Shown here in pieces: positions 26,036-34,867 of a stretch of 64,000 bases of DNA; the first letter of the stretch is position 1, and each line of letters opens with the position of its first letter. The translations under genes were made by a program, and so were the position numbers. The stretch spans positions 1-64,000 of the forward strand of contig NZ_JACIEW010000010.1 in assembly GCF_014197055.1 (NCBI RefSeq), read 5' to 3'. This DNA is from Devosia subaequoris. Lineage in GTDB: Bacteria; Pseudomonadota; Alphaproteobacteria; Rhizobiales; Devosiaceae. The notes under the pieces were generated by a model. That model searched no databases. It was not told the DNA's origin and saw only the letters and a program-made list of their open reading frames with translations.

Positions 26036-26946
26036 CGCGCAAACGCATTGAACGGATTATCATGCGTCAGCCGCGTGATGGTCTGTTCGCTCACCCCCTT
26101 GTCGCGCAGCTTGGGCAGGAAATGCTCCACCAAATGCGTGTAAGGTTGAGGTGTGCCCCCACCCGGCTTGGCAGGATCATACCAGCCCCTGTCATGGCTT
26201 AGGAGCAACCGCTCCCCCTGCCCGGCATCAAGCGCGCGCATAACCAGCCCCACAACATCTGCGTCCGGCGCCCGGCCGATATGGTCGAATTCCAGCCAGG
26301 CACCTCGCCCGAACACCTCCCGATGCAGGCCGAAATCCTTCTCCTCCTGGGTATGGATCGAAAGGAAGCGGCTGGCCGATCCGCCCTCCGCCTCGATGAT
26401 GTCGAGCTGATCCAGCACGACCCGGCCCCTGATCGTATGCGAACCGATCAGCGCTCCGGTCTGCGCCGAAGCCCGCGCCGCCGCCCGCAGGATCTTGCTC
26501 TCCATCGGCGTGATTCCATCGTCGCCCGCGCTCACCTTGATCCAGGCGGCAACAACCCCGGTGTCATCGACCCCTTTGGTCAAATGCCCCACCATCCAAG
26601 CCTCGAGCTCGGCTTCGCTAGCGGTCGCCACCCAATCGGGAATCCACGGCTCGCGGTAATTGCCGGTCGGCACCACGATGGGAAATCCGGTCGCCTGCGA
26701 CACCGCCAAATCCAGATCCACGCGCAACCCGACCCCGCCGGTGGAACATTCGATCAGCGCCGTCACGCCCTGCGCCTTGATGGCCTCAATCTGAGGCGCC
26801 ATCAGCGCTACCACCTCCTCGGCATCGGCTTGGGCATAGCCCGGCTGGCCGGGCGTCCGCAAATCCACGAAAACATGTTCGTGCGGCAGAATCAGTCCGA
26901 GCTGTTCGCGCCTAAGCGGCCCCAAAGTAGTATGTAATGTCGTCAT
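26032..26946 (-). CDS. Phosphotriesterase-family metal-dependent hydrolase
   Basis: A 304-residue amidohydrolase-superfamily TIM barrel. Metal ligands are visible: His-x-His in LPHEHVFVD, a candidate carboxylated Lys in VAAWIKVSA, His in IGSHTIRG and SIHTQEE, and Asp in LLSHDRGWY. I start at ATG 26946 (MTTLHTTLGPLRRE), because GGGAGGG lies 5 bases upstream; ATG 26976 is open but unsupported. Family members hydrolyse phosphotriesters or lactones, and many have unknown natural substrates. It is divergent from the SLC13 permease, so a shared substrate is possible but unproven. Confidence 0.88.
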   Translation of the reverse strand: MTTLHTTLGPLRREQLGLILPHEHVFVDLRTPGQPGYAQADAEEVVALMAPQIEAIKAQGVTALIECSTGGVGLRVDLDLAVSQATGFPIVVPTGNYREPWIPDWVATASEAELEAWMVGHLTKGVDDTGVVAAWIKVSAGDDGITPMESKILRAAARASAQTGALIGSHTIRGRVVLDQLDIIEAEGGSASRFLSIHTQEEKDFGLHREVFGRGAWLEFDHIGRAPDADVVGLVMRALDAGQGERLLLSHDRGWYDPAKPGGGTPQPYTHLVEHFLPKLRDKGVSEQTITRLTHDNPFNAFAR

Positions 26947-27076
26947 CAAGCCCTCCCGGAGTGGCAAGTTTTCCATACCCCCCTCGCGGCGGCAATCGCC
27001 CCCGGTCTATAAAGCTCCCTGCTTGCGACTTTCATGGCGCCCTTTGCGTTATGGCCGTTCGGACCCGGAGTAGCCC

Positions 27077-28846
27077 ATGACAATCCCGCAATTGCTCGCA
27101 TTTCTGATCATTGCGGGCATGATGGTCGCCTTCATCATGAGCCGTTGGCGCTATGATCTGGTGGCGGTCTGCGCCCTGCTTGTCGGGCTATTGTTCGGCG
27201 TTGTGCCGTTTGAACGCGCCTTTGTGGGCTTTTCCAACGACATCGTCATCATTGTGGGCAGTGCCCTGGTCGTCAGCGCCGCCGTTGCGCGCTCCGGCAT
27301 CATGGAAATCCTGATCCGGCGCTATCTCCCGCGCATGAGCAGCCCTCGGGTGCAATTGATCGTGCTGGTCACCATCGTCACCGTGCTCTCAGCCTTCGTG
27401 AAAAATATCGGCGCCCTGGCCATCATGATGCCGATCGCCTTCCAGATGGCGCGGCGCTCCCGGGTCTCGCCGTCGATGTTTCTCATGCCCATGGCCTTCG
27501 GCTCCCTTTTGGGCGGGTTGATGACCCAGATCGGCACCTCACCCAACATCATCGTCTCCGGCGTGCGTCAGGAACTGACCGGCACCGCGTTCACCATGTT
27601 CGACTTCACCCCGGTCGGCGCCATTCTGGCCGCAGTCGGCGTTGTCTTTCTCGCCCTGTTCTACTGGCTGCTGCCCGAGCGCCGACGCGAAGACAGCGGC
27701 ATGGACAAGGCCATTGAAATCAAGAACTACACCACCGAGGCGCATGTGCTGCCAGAAAGCTCAGCCATCGGTAAAACCGTCGGCGACCTGCAATCTGCCG
27801 CCGACGGCGCCGCCATGGTCACCGGCATTGTCAGCGGCTCGGGCCGCCGCCGCACGCCCTTGCCCGATGCGACCTTGAAGGCCGGCGATATCCTGCTAAT
27901 CGAGGGCGATCCCGAAGCGCTCGACAAGATGGTCAGCCAAACCGGCCTTTCCTTTGCCGAACGGCGCGGGGGCGCCAAGCGCGACAGTGGCAATATCGGT
28001 GTCATCGAGGCCATTATCGGCGAAAGCTCGGGCCTGATTGGCGCCAGCGCCCAGGAACTGACCTTGTTCGACCGCACTGGATTGAACCTGATAGCCATTT
28101 CCCGCCGAGATCAGCGCTTCACCAAGCGCCTGGGCGAAATCCGCTTCCAGAATGGCGACGTAATCCTGATCCAGGGTCACCTCAAACGCATTCCCGAATT
28201 GCTGCGTGAATGGGATATTCTGCCCCTGATCGAACGGGGCCTCAAACTGGGCAGTGTCCGCAATGGCCTGTTGCCCCTGTCTATCCTGCTCATCGCCATG
28301 GCGCTGACAGCCTTTGGCATCGTCCCCGTGGCGCCCGCCTTTTTTGCTGCTGCAGCGCTTATGATTCTGTCCGGCGCCCTCCCTCTGCGCGACGTCTACA
28401 ACCAGATCGACGGCCCAATCCTGGTTATGCTCGCCTGTCTGATACCCGTTTCCGAAAGCCTGCAATTGACCGGCGGAACGGACTTGGTCGCTCACTGGTT
28501 GACCGCAACCGCCGTCACGCTGCCTGGCTGGGGTGCCCTGGCGCTGATCATGGTTGCCGCAATGGCGGTCACGCCCTTCCTCAACAATGCCGCCACCGTT
28601 TTGGTCATGGCCCCCATCGCTGCGGTGTTCGCCACCGGCCTCGGCTACAGTCCCGAGGCCTTCCTGATGGCCGTCGCCATTGGCGCGGGCTGCGACTTCC
28701 TCACCCCCATCGGCCACCAGTGCAACACGCTCGTCATGGCCCCCGGCGGCTATCGATTCGGCGACTATTGGCGTCTCGGCCTGCCGCTCTCCATTCTGGT
28801 GGTGCTGGTCGCTGTCCCGGCCCTGATGATCGTCTGGCCGTTCTAA
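27077..28846 (+). CDS. SLC13/DASS family permease with RCK_C domains
   Basis: A 589-residue inner-membrane transporter with two halves of hydrophobic helices (about residues 1-205 and 395-589). Two TrkA-C (RCK_C) domains between them take up about residues 210-385 (VTGIVSGSGRRRTPLPDATL in the first). The family signature GTSPNIIVSGVRQ lies in the first half, and AVTPFLNNAATVLVMAPIA, with the matching motif, in the second. RCK_C-bearing members of this group carry sulfate, dicarboxylate or other anions, but the substrate is not visible. ATG 27077 is preceded by CCGGAGTAG. Confidence 0.93.
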   Translation: MTIPQLLAFLIIAGMMVAFIMSRWRYDLVAVCALLVGLLFGVVPFERAFVGFSNDIVIIVGSALVVSAAVARSGIMEILIRRYLPRMSSPRVQLIVLVTIVTVLSAFVKNIGALAIMMPIAFQMARRSRVSPSMFLMPMAFGSLLGGLMTQIGTSPNIIVSGVRQELTGTAFTMFDFTPVGAILAAVGVVFLALFYWLLPERRREDSGMDKAIEIKNYTTEAHVLPESSAIGKTVGDLQSAADGAAMVTGIVSGSGRRRTPLPDATLKAGDILLIEGDPEALDKMVSQTGLSFAERRGGAKRDSGNIGVIEAIIGESSGLIGASAQELTLFDRTGLNLIAISRRDQRFTKRLGEIRFQNGDVILIQGHLKRIPELLREWDILPLIERGLKLGSVRNGLLPLSILLIAMALTAFGIVPVAPAFFAAAALMILSGALPLRDVYNQIDGPILVMLACLIPVSESLQLTGGTDLVAHWLTATAVTLPGWGALALIMVAAMAVTPFLNNAATVLVMAPIAAVFATGLGYSPEAFLMAVAIGAGCDFLTPIGHQCNTLVMAPGGYRFGDYWRLGLPLSILVVLVAVPALMIVWPF

Positions 28847-29232
28847 ACCCGAAAACACGGAGTGGACGGAAGCATGAGACGACCAGCTTTACGGTTGGCG
28901 CTCACACCATTTGCAGAAAGACGCCCCGGCCAAGGGTGCATGGGCCGGGGCGCTCTATTGGGACTTTGGAGGTCGCAGAGGCAAAACTGCTGGCAACTTA
29001 ATGCGCATTAAGGAAATCGGTTCCGTAGGCTACGGTGACAATACGCCACGCCTGCTGCAACTTGCTCTTCACCTCCTGAACACATCTTGGGCAGTTAGGC
29101 GCTGGAATACGGAGCAAATGAGGTGGGGTCGCAAAAAGACCCCGAATTTACCAACAGATCTGCGCCTTTAGGACACAGGAACCGGGTCAAAGCCGCGCTG
29201 CAACGCAACAGCTAGATTTTGGTTCCATCCTG
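28847..29232. other. Intergenic region with two hairpins
   Basis: About 390 bases without a supported gene. CGCCCCGGCC (28922-28931) pairs with GGCCGGGGCG (28943-28952), a likely end for the SLC13 transcript. GGGGTC (29125-29130) pairs with GACCCC (29138-29143) before GAATTT. A short frame from 28874 has a fair ribosome binding site but runs through the first hairpin, so I left it out. Confidence 0.5.
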
Positions 29233-29610
29233 ATGAATACAATTTTTAAGTCCGTAGTCGGCGGTCTCTTCGTCCTGTCTCTCACCGTGGCCCCCAACCT
29301 GCAGGTCCAAGCACACACGGCGACCATTAGCGGCATCGCATCATGGTACGGTCCCGGCTTCCATGGTCGGACCACTGCGAACGGCGAACGCTACAACATG
29401 CACGAAATGACCGCGGCTCATAAGACACTGAAGTTTGGCACAAAGGTGAAAGTGACCAATAACACTAACGGCAAATCGGTAGTCGTTCGGATCAATGATC
29501 GCGGTCCTTACGTCGGCGAGCGCGTTATCGATTTGTCCCGCAGTGCAGCTAACGCTATCGACATGATCGGACCCGGAACCGCCAATGTAACTATCGAGGT
29601 GCTGGCCTAG
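29233..29610 (+). CDS. RlpA-like secreted protein (double-psi beta barrel)
   Basis: A 125-residue exported protein with a signal peptide (hydrophobic to about residue 22, likely cleavage after VQA). A double-psi beta-barrel domain follows. Landmarks are [19 protein letters not shown], the conserved His in [11 protein letters not shown] and Asp in [17 protein letters not shown], positions needed for lytic transglycosylase activity in septal RlpA. The C-terminal SPOR domain of full-length RlpA is missing, so septum targeting is unlikely. It probably trims peptidoglycan or is a barrel-only relative. Confidence 0.9.
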   Translation: MNTIFKSVVGGLFVLSLTVAPNLQVQAHTATISGIASWYGPGFHGRTTANGERYNMHEMTAAHKTLKFGTKVKVTNNTNGKSVVVRINDRGPYVGERVIDLSRSAANAIDMIGPGTANVTIEVLA

Positions 29611-29830
29611 CCGCCCTCAAATCGAGTGGCAGGGATTGAGGGGAAGCGGCCTGTCTGATTTCGGACTGCAATCAGCTTGCCTGTCATTGCTTTCAGAGCG
29701 GCGGAGGCAGCCACCTATCGCGCAATGCCGGAGTGCTTGCTCTGACACCCGTCTCGGTGTTCGCACTTGCCCGGCTGCCCCTAACCTCGCTAGTTCTATG
29801 CTAGCGTTATCCTCTGGATCGGTTTGAGCG

Positions 29831-30781
29831 TTGGAAACACTACTGTCGCCCGTTGTGCTTTTCTTTGTGCTTGGCGCTTTCGCCGCTCTCGTTCGGTCCG
29901 ACTTGGCTATCCCGGAGGCCATAGGCAAAGGCATATCGCTCTACCTGATGGTAGCGATAGGTTTGAAAGGCGGCGTGGAGGTCGCCGAGGCTGGCTTTAC
30001 CCTGGAACTGCTGGTTGCAGCGGCCGCGGGCATCGCCCTCAGCTTCATCTTGCCCTTGCCGGTTTTTGTCGTCCTCCGCCGCGTTGGCAAGCTTAGCGGC
30101 GTCAATGCGGCGGCCGTGTCCGCCCATTATGGCTCGGTTTCGGTCGTAACCTTTGTAACCGGTCTCGAGATCCTGACCCGGCAGCAAATCCCTGCTGCGG
30201 GTTATATGGTTGCGGTTCTGGCATTGATGGAAACACCAGCAATCGTCAGCGGCCTGTTGCTTGCGCAACGTTACGGCGGCGCTGAGCCGCGTCCGATGGG
30301 CGATCTACTTCACGAGACACTGACCAATGCGTCGGTGATGCTGCTCGTCGGTAGCTTCTCGGTTGGCCTGATCGTGGGCAAAGATGGGTTCTCTTCTATC
30401 GCACCGGTGTTTGAAGGCGCGTTCCGTGGTGTGCTGTGCTTGTTCTTGCTCGAAATGGGACTGATTGCGGCTAAGAGGCTTCGCGAGGGCAAAAGCCTGA
30501 CACCGCGGCTCATCGCCTTGGCGATAGCCACTGCGCTGACCAATGGCACTCTGGGCGTTTTGCTTGGAGCTGCAATTGGTCTTGATGCCGGCACAGCGGC
30601 AGCTCTGGGCATCTTGGCAGGTAGCGCGAGCTATATTGCGGTGCCCGCGGCCATGCGCCTTGCCCTTCCCCAAGCCGATCCGGGGTTGTACCTTGGTATG
30701 TCCTTAGCAGTGACGTTTCCCTTCAACATCTTGGTCGGTATTCCGATCTACATCTGGATAGCGCAGCAGGTGGTACGATGA
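29831..30781 (+). CDS. sbtA: SbtA-type sodium-dependent bicarbonate transporter
   Basis: A 316-residue inner-membrane permease of the SbtA family with about ten helices in two inverted halves. Landmarks are IGLKGGVEVAEAG, SAHYGSVSVVTFVTGLE and the mirrored GSASYIAVPAAMRLALP, the two crossover regions that hold Na+ and bicarbonate in cyanobacterial SbtA. The start appears to be TTG 29831, since homology begins at METLLSPVVLFFVLGAF. Its stop overlaps the next start as ATGA. Together with the PII-like gene after it, it forms a regulated transport pair. Confidence 0.93.
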   Translation: METLLSPVVLFFVLGAFAALVRSDLAIPEAIGKGISLYLMVAIGLKGGVEVAEAGFTLELLVAAAAGIALSFILPLPVFVVLRRVGKLSGVNAAAVSAHYGSVSVVTFVTGLEILTRQQIPAAGYMVAVLALMETPAIVSGLLLAQRYGGAEPRPMGDLLHETLTNASVMLLVGSFSVGLIVGKDGFSSIAPVFEGAFRGVLCLFLLEMGLIAAKRLREGKSLTPRLIALAIATALTNGTLGVLLGAAIGLDAGTAAALGILAGSASYIAVPAAMRLALPQADPGLYLGMSLAVTFPFNILVGIPIYIWIAQQVVR

Positions 30782-31095
30782 CCCTTCCCGGAACCGAGCG
30801 GACGCGAGTGGAGATACTGGTCGATGCGCCCCTTGTACCTCAGATGATTGCGCTATTGAGCAAACACGCAATCCGGGGCCACACGGTCATGCCGACCTTG
30901 TCCGGCGAAGGCGAGGCGGGAGTCTGGGACGATGATCTCATAACAAGTGCGCAACACAAGGTCATCGTGCTTGTCGTGGCGGAGCCCGATAAAGCCGATG
31001 CCTTCATTGAGGATATCAGACCCCTGCTCGACAGTTACGGGCTGATCGTAATGCTAAGCACTATCAATGTACTGCGGCCTGAGAAGTTCGCATAG
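30778..31095 (+). CDS. sbtB: SbtB-like PII signalling protein
   Basis: A 105-residue ferredoxin-like protein of the PII superfamily. The order of strands and helices, the T-loop region (HTVMPTLSGEGEAGVWDDD) and a second VIVLVVAE strand match SbtB, which binds cyclic-AMP or adenine nucleotides and plugs the SbtA transporter. It starts at ATG 30778 inside the end of sbtA. The C-terminal R-loop cysteines seen in some cyanobacterial SbtB proteins are absent. Regulation of SbtA is inferred from the pair. Confidence 0.88.
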   Translation: MTLPGTERTRVEILVDAPLVPQMIALLSKHAIRGHTVMPTLSGEGEAGVWDDDLITSAQHKVIVLVVAEPDKADAFIEDIRPLLDSYGLIVMLSTINVLRPEKFA

Positions 31096-31266
31096 AAGGC
31101 CGAATTGAGCGACAGCATGTCGATGCTAATCTCGGATTGAAGCAATACGCGACAAAGCACACACGTCTTGGCCCCTGCAAACCAGCTTCAGTCGAACGCT
31201 TCTTGCCTTTTTCGTCCACTGTGCCACGCTCTTGGCGTACGCAGACTCACTGCGAGGAGGAAGCAA

Positions 31267-31518
31267 ATGGGTTTTGACGGAGTAGGCTGGATTGCAGCCA
31301 TCATCATTGGTGGGCTTGCCGGATGGCTTGCCAGCCGGTTCATGAACGCCGGCGGAGGCGTCTTGAAGAATGTCATTCTCGGCATTGTAGGCGCCATTTT
31401 GGCCAGCCTGGTCTTTGGGCTGCTCGGCATCTCCTTTGGTGGCTGGATCGGCTATCTGATCGCTGGGTTCATCGGCGCCTGTATCATCATCCTGATCGGG
31501 CGCGCCGTCGCCAAATAA
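31267..31518 (+). CDS. GlsB/YeaQ/YmgE family membrane protein
   Basis: An 83-residue protein with three membrane helices and repeated glycines. It shows the family pattern GWIAAIIIGGLAGWLASRFM, NVILGIVGAILASLVFG and GWIGYLIAGFIGACIIILIG. GAGGAGG lies 6 bases before ATG 31267. The family is known as transglycosylase-associated or stress-response membrane proteins without a proven activity. Confidence 0.9.
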   Translation: MGFDGVGWIAAIIIGGLAGWLASRFMNAGGGVLKNVILGIVGAILASLVFGLLGISFGGWIGYLIAGFIGACIIILIGRAVAK

Positions 31519-31522
31519 GCAC

Positions 31523-31550
31523 AGGTGCCGGCCCCGCCGGGCCGGCACCT
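31523..31550 (+). terminator. Terminator after the GlsB-like gene
   Basis: AGGTGCCGGCCC (31523-31534) pairs perfectly with GGGCCGGCACCT (31539-31550) over a 4-base loop. TCCCCTC follows, so the T-tract is poor but the 12-bp stem is very stable. Confidence 0.7.
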
Positions 31551-31747
31551 TCCCCTCGCAGGCGACCTCCGCCATCTGATCGAACGACGATTCCGCATCC
31601 GGATGCGCATCGACATGGTCGAGCGCGATCGAGACGTTCCCGTTAGCCTATCTGGGCGACGGGCTTGTGCATGTTTCATTCTTCCTTGCTCGAAACCATA
31701 GGAAGTGTTCCATGGGCGCGACAGACTGATCCTGCGCTTTTGATCAC

Positions 31748-32599
31748 ATGCACACGACCCACACCATCTCGCTCCGCCACCGCCCGCCGCTCGTTCTGGG
31801 CCGCCGTGCGCTCGTCATGGGCATTCTCAATGTCACGCCGGATAGTTTCTCAGACGGCGGCCAACATGATCATGTTGCCGCCGCCCTGGCCCATGCCCGT
31901 CTGATGCTGGCTGAAGGCGCCGACATTCTTGATATCGGCGGCGAAAGCACCCGCCCCGGCTCCGAGCCCGTAAGCGTACAGGAAGAGCTCGATCGGATCA
32001 TGCCCGTGATCGATGCCATCCGTGCCGACGGCATTGTCGCGCCGATGTCCATCGACACCATGAAGCCGCTCGTCGCACATCAGGCGTTGGAGGCAGGCGC
32101 CGACATCATCAACGACGTCAAGGGTCTGCAGGGCGCTCCGGAAATGGTCGAGATCGCAGCCCTCTTCGATGCTCCTGTCATTGCCATGCATTGGGACCGT
32201 AGTTGGACAGCCGAAACCGATCCCATCCCCGCTATGTCAGTCTACTTTGAAAGCTCACTAGCCATCGCCGCGCAGGCCGGCATTGATGCCAGCCGCATCA
32301 TCTTGGATCCTGGCTTCGGCTTCACCAAAACCTTGAATCAAAACTACAGCATTCTGCACCATCTTACTGATCTGACTCACGCATTCCCGAATAGCGCCAT
32401 GCTGGTGGGCACCTCGCGCAAATCGATGATTGGCAAACTGCTCGGCAACCAGCCATCCGAACGACTCGCGGGCACCCTCGCCACAAGCGTCCAGGGCTAT
32501 GAGCGCGGCGGGCATGTTTTCCGCGTCCATGAGGTCGCGCCCAATCGCGACGCCCTTCGCGTGGCCGAGGCAACACTGTATGGTCCGCCACAGAACTGA
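31748..32599 (+). CDS. folP: Dihydropteroate synthase
   Basis: A 283-residue TIM-barrel enzyme joining dihydropterin pyrophosphate and p-aminobenzoate in folate synthesis; it is the sulfonamide target. Landmarks are MGILNVTPDSFSDGG, DIGGESTRPGSEPV, SIDTMKPLVA, IINDVKGL, ILDPGFGFTKT and GTSRKSMIGKLL. The start ATG 31748 has no clear Shine-Dalgarno, but homology supports it. First of three ordered folate genes folP-folB-folK, with 10 bases to folB. Confidence 0.97.
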   Translation: MHTTHTISLRHRPPLVLGRRALVMGILNVTPDSFSDGGQHDHVAAALAHARLMLAEGADILDIGGESTRPGSEPVSVQEELDRIMPVIDAIRADGIVAPMSIDTMKPLVAHQALEAGADIINDVKGLQGAPEMVEIAALFDAPVIAMHWDRSWTAETDPIPAMSVYFESSLAIAAQAGIDASRIILDPGFGFTKTLNQNYSILHHLTDLTHAFPNSAMLVGTSRKSMIGKLLGNQPSERLAGTLATSVQGYERGGHVFRVHEVAPNRDALRVAEATLYGPPQN

Positions 32600-32609
32600 G
32601 GCTCAATCA

Positions 32610-32993
32610 ATGACCGCACCCTTTTCCGGCGACCGCATCATCCTCAACGATCTGGGCTTCTACGGCTATCATGGTCTGTTCAATGAAGAAGCAAAGCTCG
32701 GTCAGCGCTTCTTTGTTGATCTGGAATGCGGTGTCGACCTCTCGGCGCCCGGCAATACCGACGAGATCGGTCACACCGTGTCCTATGCCGACATCTACGA
32801 TGTGGTAAAATCCACCTTCGAGACAAAACGCGCCAAGCTCATCGAAGCCTTGGCTCAGAATATCTGCACGGCCCTGTTCGAGGCATTCAGCGATATTGAC
32901 TGGGTGATCGTGCGGGTCCGAAAGCCCGAGGCCCCAATCGCCATGGTCCGGGGCGAAGCGGCCATTGAGTTGCATCGTGCAAGGCCCCACTGA
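32610..32993 (+). CDS. folB: Dihydroneopterin aldolase
   Basis: A 127-residue enzyme turning dihydroneopterin into hydroxymethyl-dihydropterin and glycolaldehyde. Family landmarks are IILNDLGFYGYHGLFNEE near the N-terminus, LGQRFFVDLECGVDL and the closing RVRKPEAPIA. ATG 32610 has TGAGG upstream. Its TGA overlaps the folK ATG by one base (TGATG), so folB and folK are coupled. Confidence 0.94.
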   Translation: MTAPFSGDRIILNDLGFYGYHGLFNEEAKLGQRFFVDLECGVDLSAPGNTDEIGHTVSYADIYDVVKSTFETKRAKLIEALAQNICTALFEAFSDIDWVIVRVRKPEAPIAMVRGEAAIELHRARPH

Positions 32994-33427
32994 TGTCGAG
33001 GGCCTGGCTATCTCTGGGCGCCAATATCGGTGACCCTGCCGCCCAACTGGTCGATGCCATAATCCGGCTCGATGCACATGAGGCGATCAGCGTGGTTGCC
33101 CAGTCGAGCATCATCCGAACCAAGGCCTGGGGCAAGACCGACCAGCCGGACTTCGCCAATATGGCGGCGACGGTCGAGACGGATTTATTGCCCGTAGACT
33201 TGCTGCACGCGTGCCTCGATATCGAACGCGAGATGGGCCGAGTGCGCCACGAAGTATGGGGACCGCGGCTGATCGACATCGACATCATCGCCTATGAGCG
33301 GGTCGAGATGGATTCGACCAAGCTCGTCCTGCCCCATCGTTTTGCCCATCAACGCGATTTCGTGCTGGTTCCTCTGCGCGAGATATCGCCGGAAACGGCC
33401 GACTGGGTTATCCGGCGGCAGGATTAG
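32993..33427 (+). CDS. folK: Hydroxymethyl-dihydropterin pyrophosphokinase
   Basis: A 144-residue kinase that activates hydroxymethyl-dihydropterin for FolP. Landmarks are AWLSLGANIGDP, DQPDFANMA, RVRHEVWGPRLIDIDIIAY (the substrate and Mg2+ binding block) and LPHRFAHQRDFVLVPL. Last gene of the folate cluster. Its stop overlaps the convergent ATP12 stop by 4 bases. Confidence 0.95.
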   Translation: MSRAWLSLGANIGDPAAQLVDAIIRLDAHEAISVVAQSSIIRTKAWGKTDQPDFANMAATVETDLLPVDLLHACLDIEREMGRVRHEVWGPRLIDIDIIAYERVEMDSTKLVLPHRFAHQRDFVLVPLREISPETADWVIRRQD

Positions 33428-34200
33428 CGCAGGGCGTCAACGACCCGGACGGCTGTGTCGAACTCGACCCGTCTCTTCGCGCGACGTTCCATCGCCTCTT
33501 CGTCTTCGCCCCAGAGCCTGATCTGGTGATCTTCATCGACGTGTGCCGCGTGCCAGACCGCGCCGGCATCCATCAGCTCGTGCAATAGCGCCAAGGCCAA
33601 GAGGCCCGATCCGGTGATGCCGGTAATTGACACAAGTGCTGTCAGGCTGAGCAAGCCCTGTCCCTCAAGCGCGGCATCCAGCTTCTCAAGCGTTGCCGTC
33701 GGCTGGGGCTGATGAATAATACCAATTGTTGGTTGAAAGGCGACGTCGAACTTGCGCGCCAATTTAACCAAAGCACCGTCCCAGACCCGCTCCTGCTCTT
33801 CCACCAGTTCCTGTGGTGCATCTGCCCTGTACAGCAACAAATCGCTTGCGGTGAATTTACCAATCTCCGCACGAAAGGCCGGGATCATTTCTTCCCCGCT
33901 CTCGATTGCCGAGTTGATCAGCCGGGTCATCGGCATGGTGGCCGGATCAATGCGCTCGCCCTGCGCCGCCCATTCTTCTGCCTTGAGCTGAGCCAGGGCG
34001 AGCACCGGCAACACGATCGGGAGCCTCTTGCCCGGGGTCCGGACAGGACGGCCGTCCAATGTGACCGAGTAGCCTTCTTCGCTGCGGGCGACATCTACGG
34101 ACTTATAGAACCGCTTGGGCAGTTCCACCTTGTTCAGGTGCTGCGCCCGCCCATACCCATCATCCTGGTGCCGAAGCGCTTCTTCGAGCTGGTCTCGCAT
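33424..34200 (-). CDS. ATP12 family F1-ATPase assembly chaperone
   Basis: A 258-residue chaperone of the ATP12 family, which binds the F1 alpha subunit during assembly in mitochondria and many alphaproteobacteria. Landmarks are KRFYKSVDVARSEEGYSVTLDGRPVRTP split across the N-terminus, ALAQLKAEEWAAQGE, ASDLLLYRAD and the C-terminal LWGEDEEAMERRAKRR. It starts one base after the HAD gene stop. The family is restricted mostly to alphaproteobacteria and eukaryotes, which supports the taxonomic call. Confidence 0.92.
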   Translation of the reverse strand: MRDQLEEALRHQDDGYGRAQHLNKVELPKRFYKSVDVARSEEGYSVTLDGRPVRTPGKRLPIVLPVLALAQLKAEEWAAQGERIDPATMPMTRLINSAIESGEEMIPAFRAEIGKFTASDLLLYRADAPQELVEEQERVWDGALVKLARKFDVAFQPTIGIIHQPQPTATLEKLDAALEGQGLLSLTALVSITGITGSGLLALALLHELMDAGAVWHAAHVDEDHQIRLWGEDEEAMERRAKRRVEFDTAVRVVDALR

Positions 34201-34201
34201 T

Positions 34202-34867
34202 TCAGTTCTCCAGAATGCTGTCTATCGCCGCGGGAAGGTCTTCATAGCCTTCGACCAGCATATCGGCCCCGGCGCTGCGCAGTTCAACTGCGTCATGATA
34301 TCCCCACGTCACCCCGATGGCTCTGGCCCCGGCGGCCTTGCCCATTTCCATGTCAAACGTCGTATCGCCAACTATTACGGTGCGATGCTTTTCCGCACCG
34401 GTCTCGGCCATGGCCTGCAGCATCATACCCGGATGGGGTTTGGAGGGATTGTTGTCCGGGGTCTGCAAAGTCACGAAATGGTGGGCGATGTTATGCAGTT
34501 GCGTCAGACGGTGCACCCCGTGCAATCCCTTGCCCGTCGCAATGCCCATGACCATCTCCGGCCGCGCTCCGAGAATCTCCAGGGCCTCACGCGCCCCGGG
34601 AAACAGACCTTCGCGTCCTTCAGCGGCGACAAGAGAGCCGCGATAATGCGCGCGATAGCGTTCCGACAATTGCTCGGCGAGGGCGTGATCGTCCCGGCCC
34701 AGCAATTGCAGCATCGCCCTGGGCAGGGACAGCCCAATGATGCGGCGCACTGCGCCTGGCGGAGGTACGTCCAAACCCGCTTCGGCAAAAGTTGTCGTCA
34801 TGTGTTCGACAATCAACGCCTGGGTATCGATCAGCGTGCCGTCCATGTCGAACATGACCAGCTTCAC
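34202..34867 (-). CDS. HAD-IA family phosphatase
   Basis: A 221-residue haloacid dehalogenase hydrolase. Motif I is FDMDGTLIDT (two aspartates, nucleophile first), motif II threonine in GIATGKG, motif III Lys in NPSKPHPGM and motif IV in VGDTTFDMEMG. A helical cap lies between motifs I and II. The start GTG 34867 overlaps the rluC-like stop (GTGA). In this operon position, between a pseudouridine synthase and ATP12, a phosphoglycolate-phosphatase-like or general phosphatase role is likely. The substrate is not visible. Confidence 0.92.
   Translation of the reverse strand: MKLVMFDMDGTLIDTQALIVEHMTTTFAEAGLDVPPPGAVRRIIGLSLPRAMLQLLGRDDHALAEQLSERYRAHYRGSLVAAEGREGLFPGAREALEILGARPEMVMGIATGKGLHGVHRLTQLHNIAHHFVTLQTPDNNPSKPHPGMMLQAMAETGAEKHRTVIVGDTTFDMEMGKAAGARAIGVTWGYHDAVELRSAGADMLVEGYEDLPAAIDSILEN

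Noticed and set aside
28874-29010. Short plus-strand frame with a fair ribosome binding site after the SLC13 gene
   Set aside because: It reads through a strong hairpin and gives an Arg/Gln-rich peptide without features.
31551-31650. Minus-strand frame reading NVSIALDHVDAHPDAESS and on, a possible gene end
   Set aside because: The composition looks protein-like, but a stop lies directly upstream and the frame runs through a terminator hairpin. At most a tiny relic.
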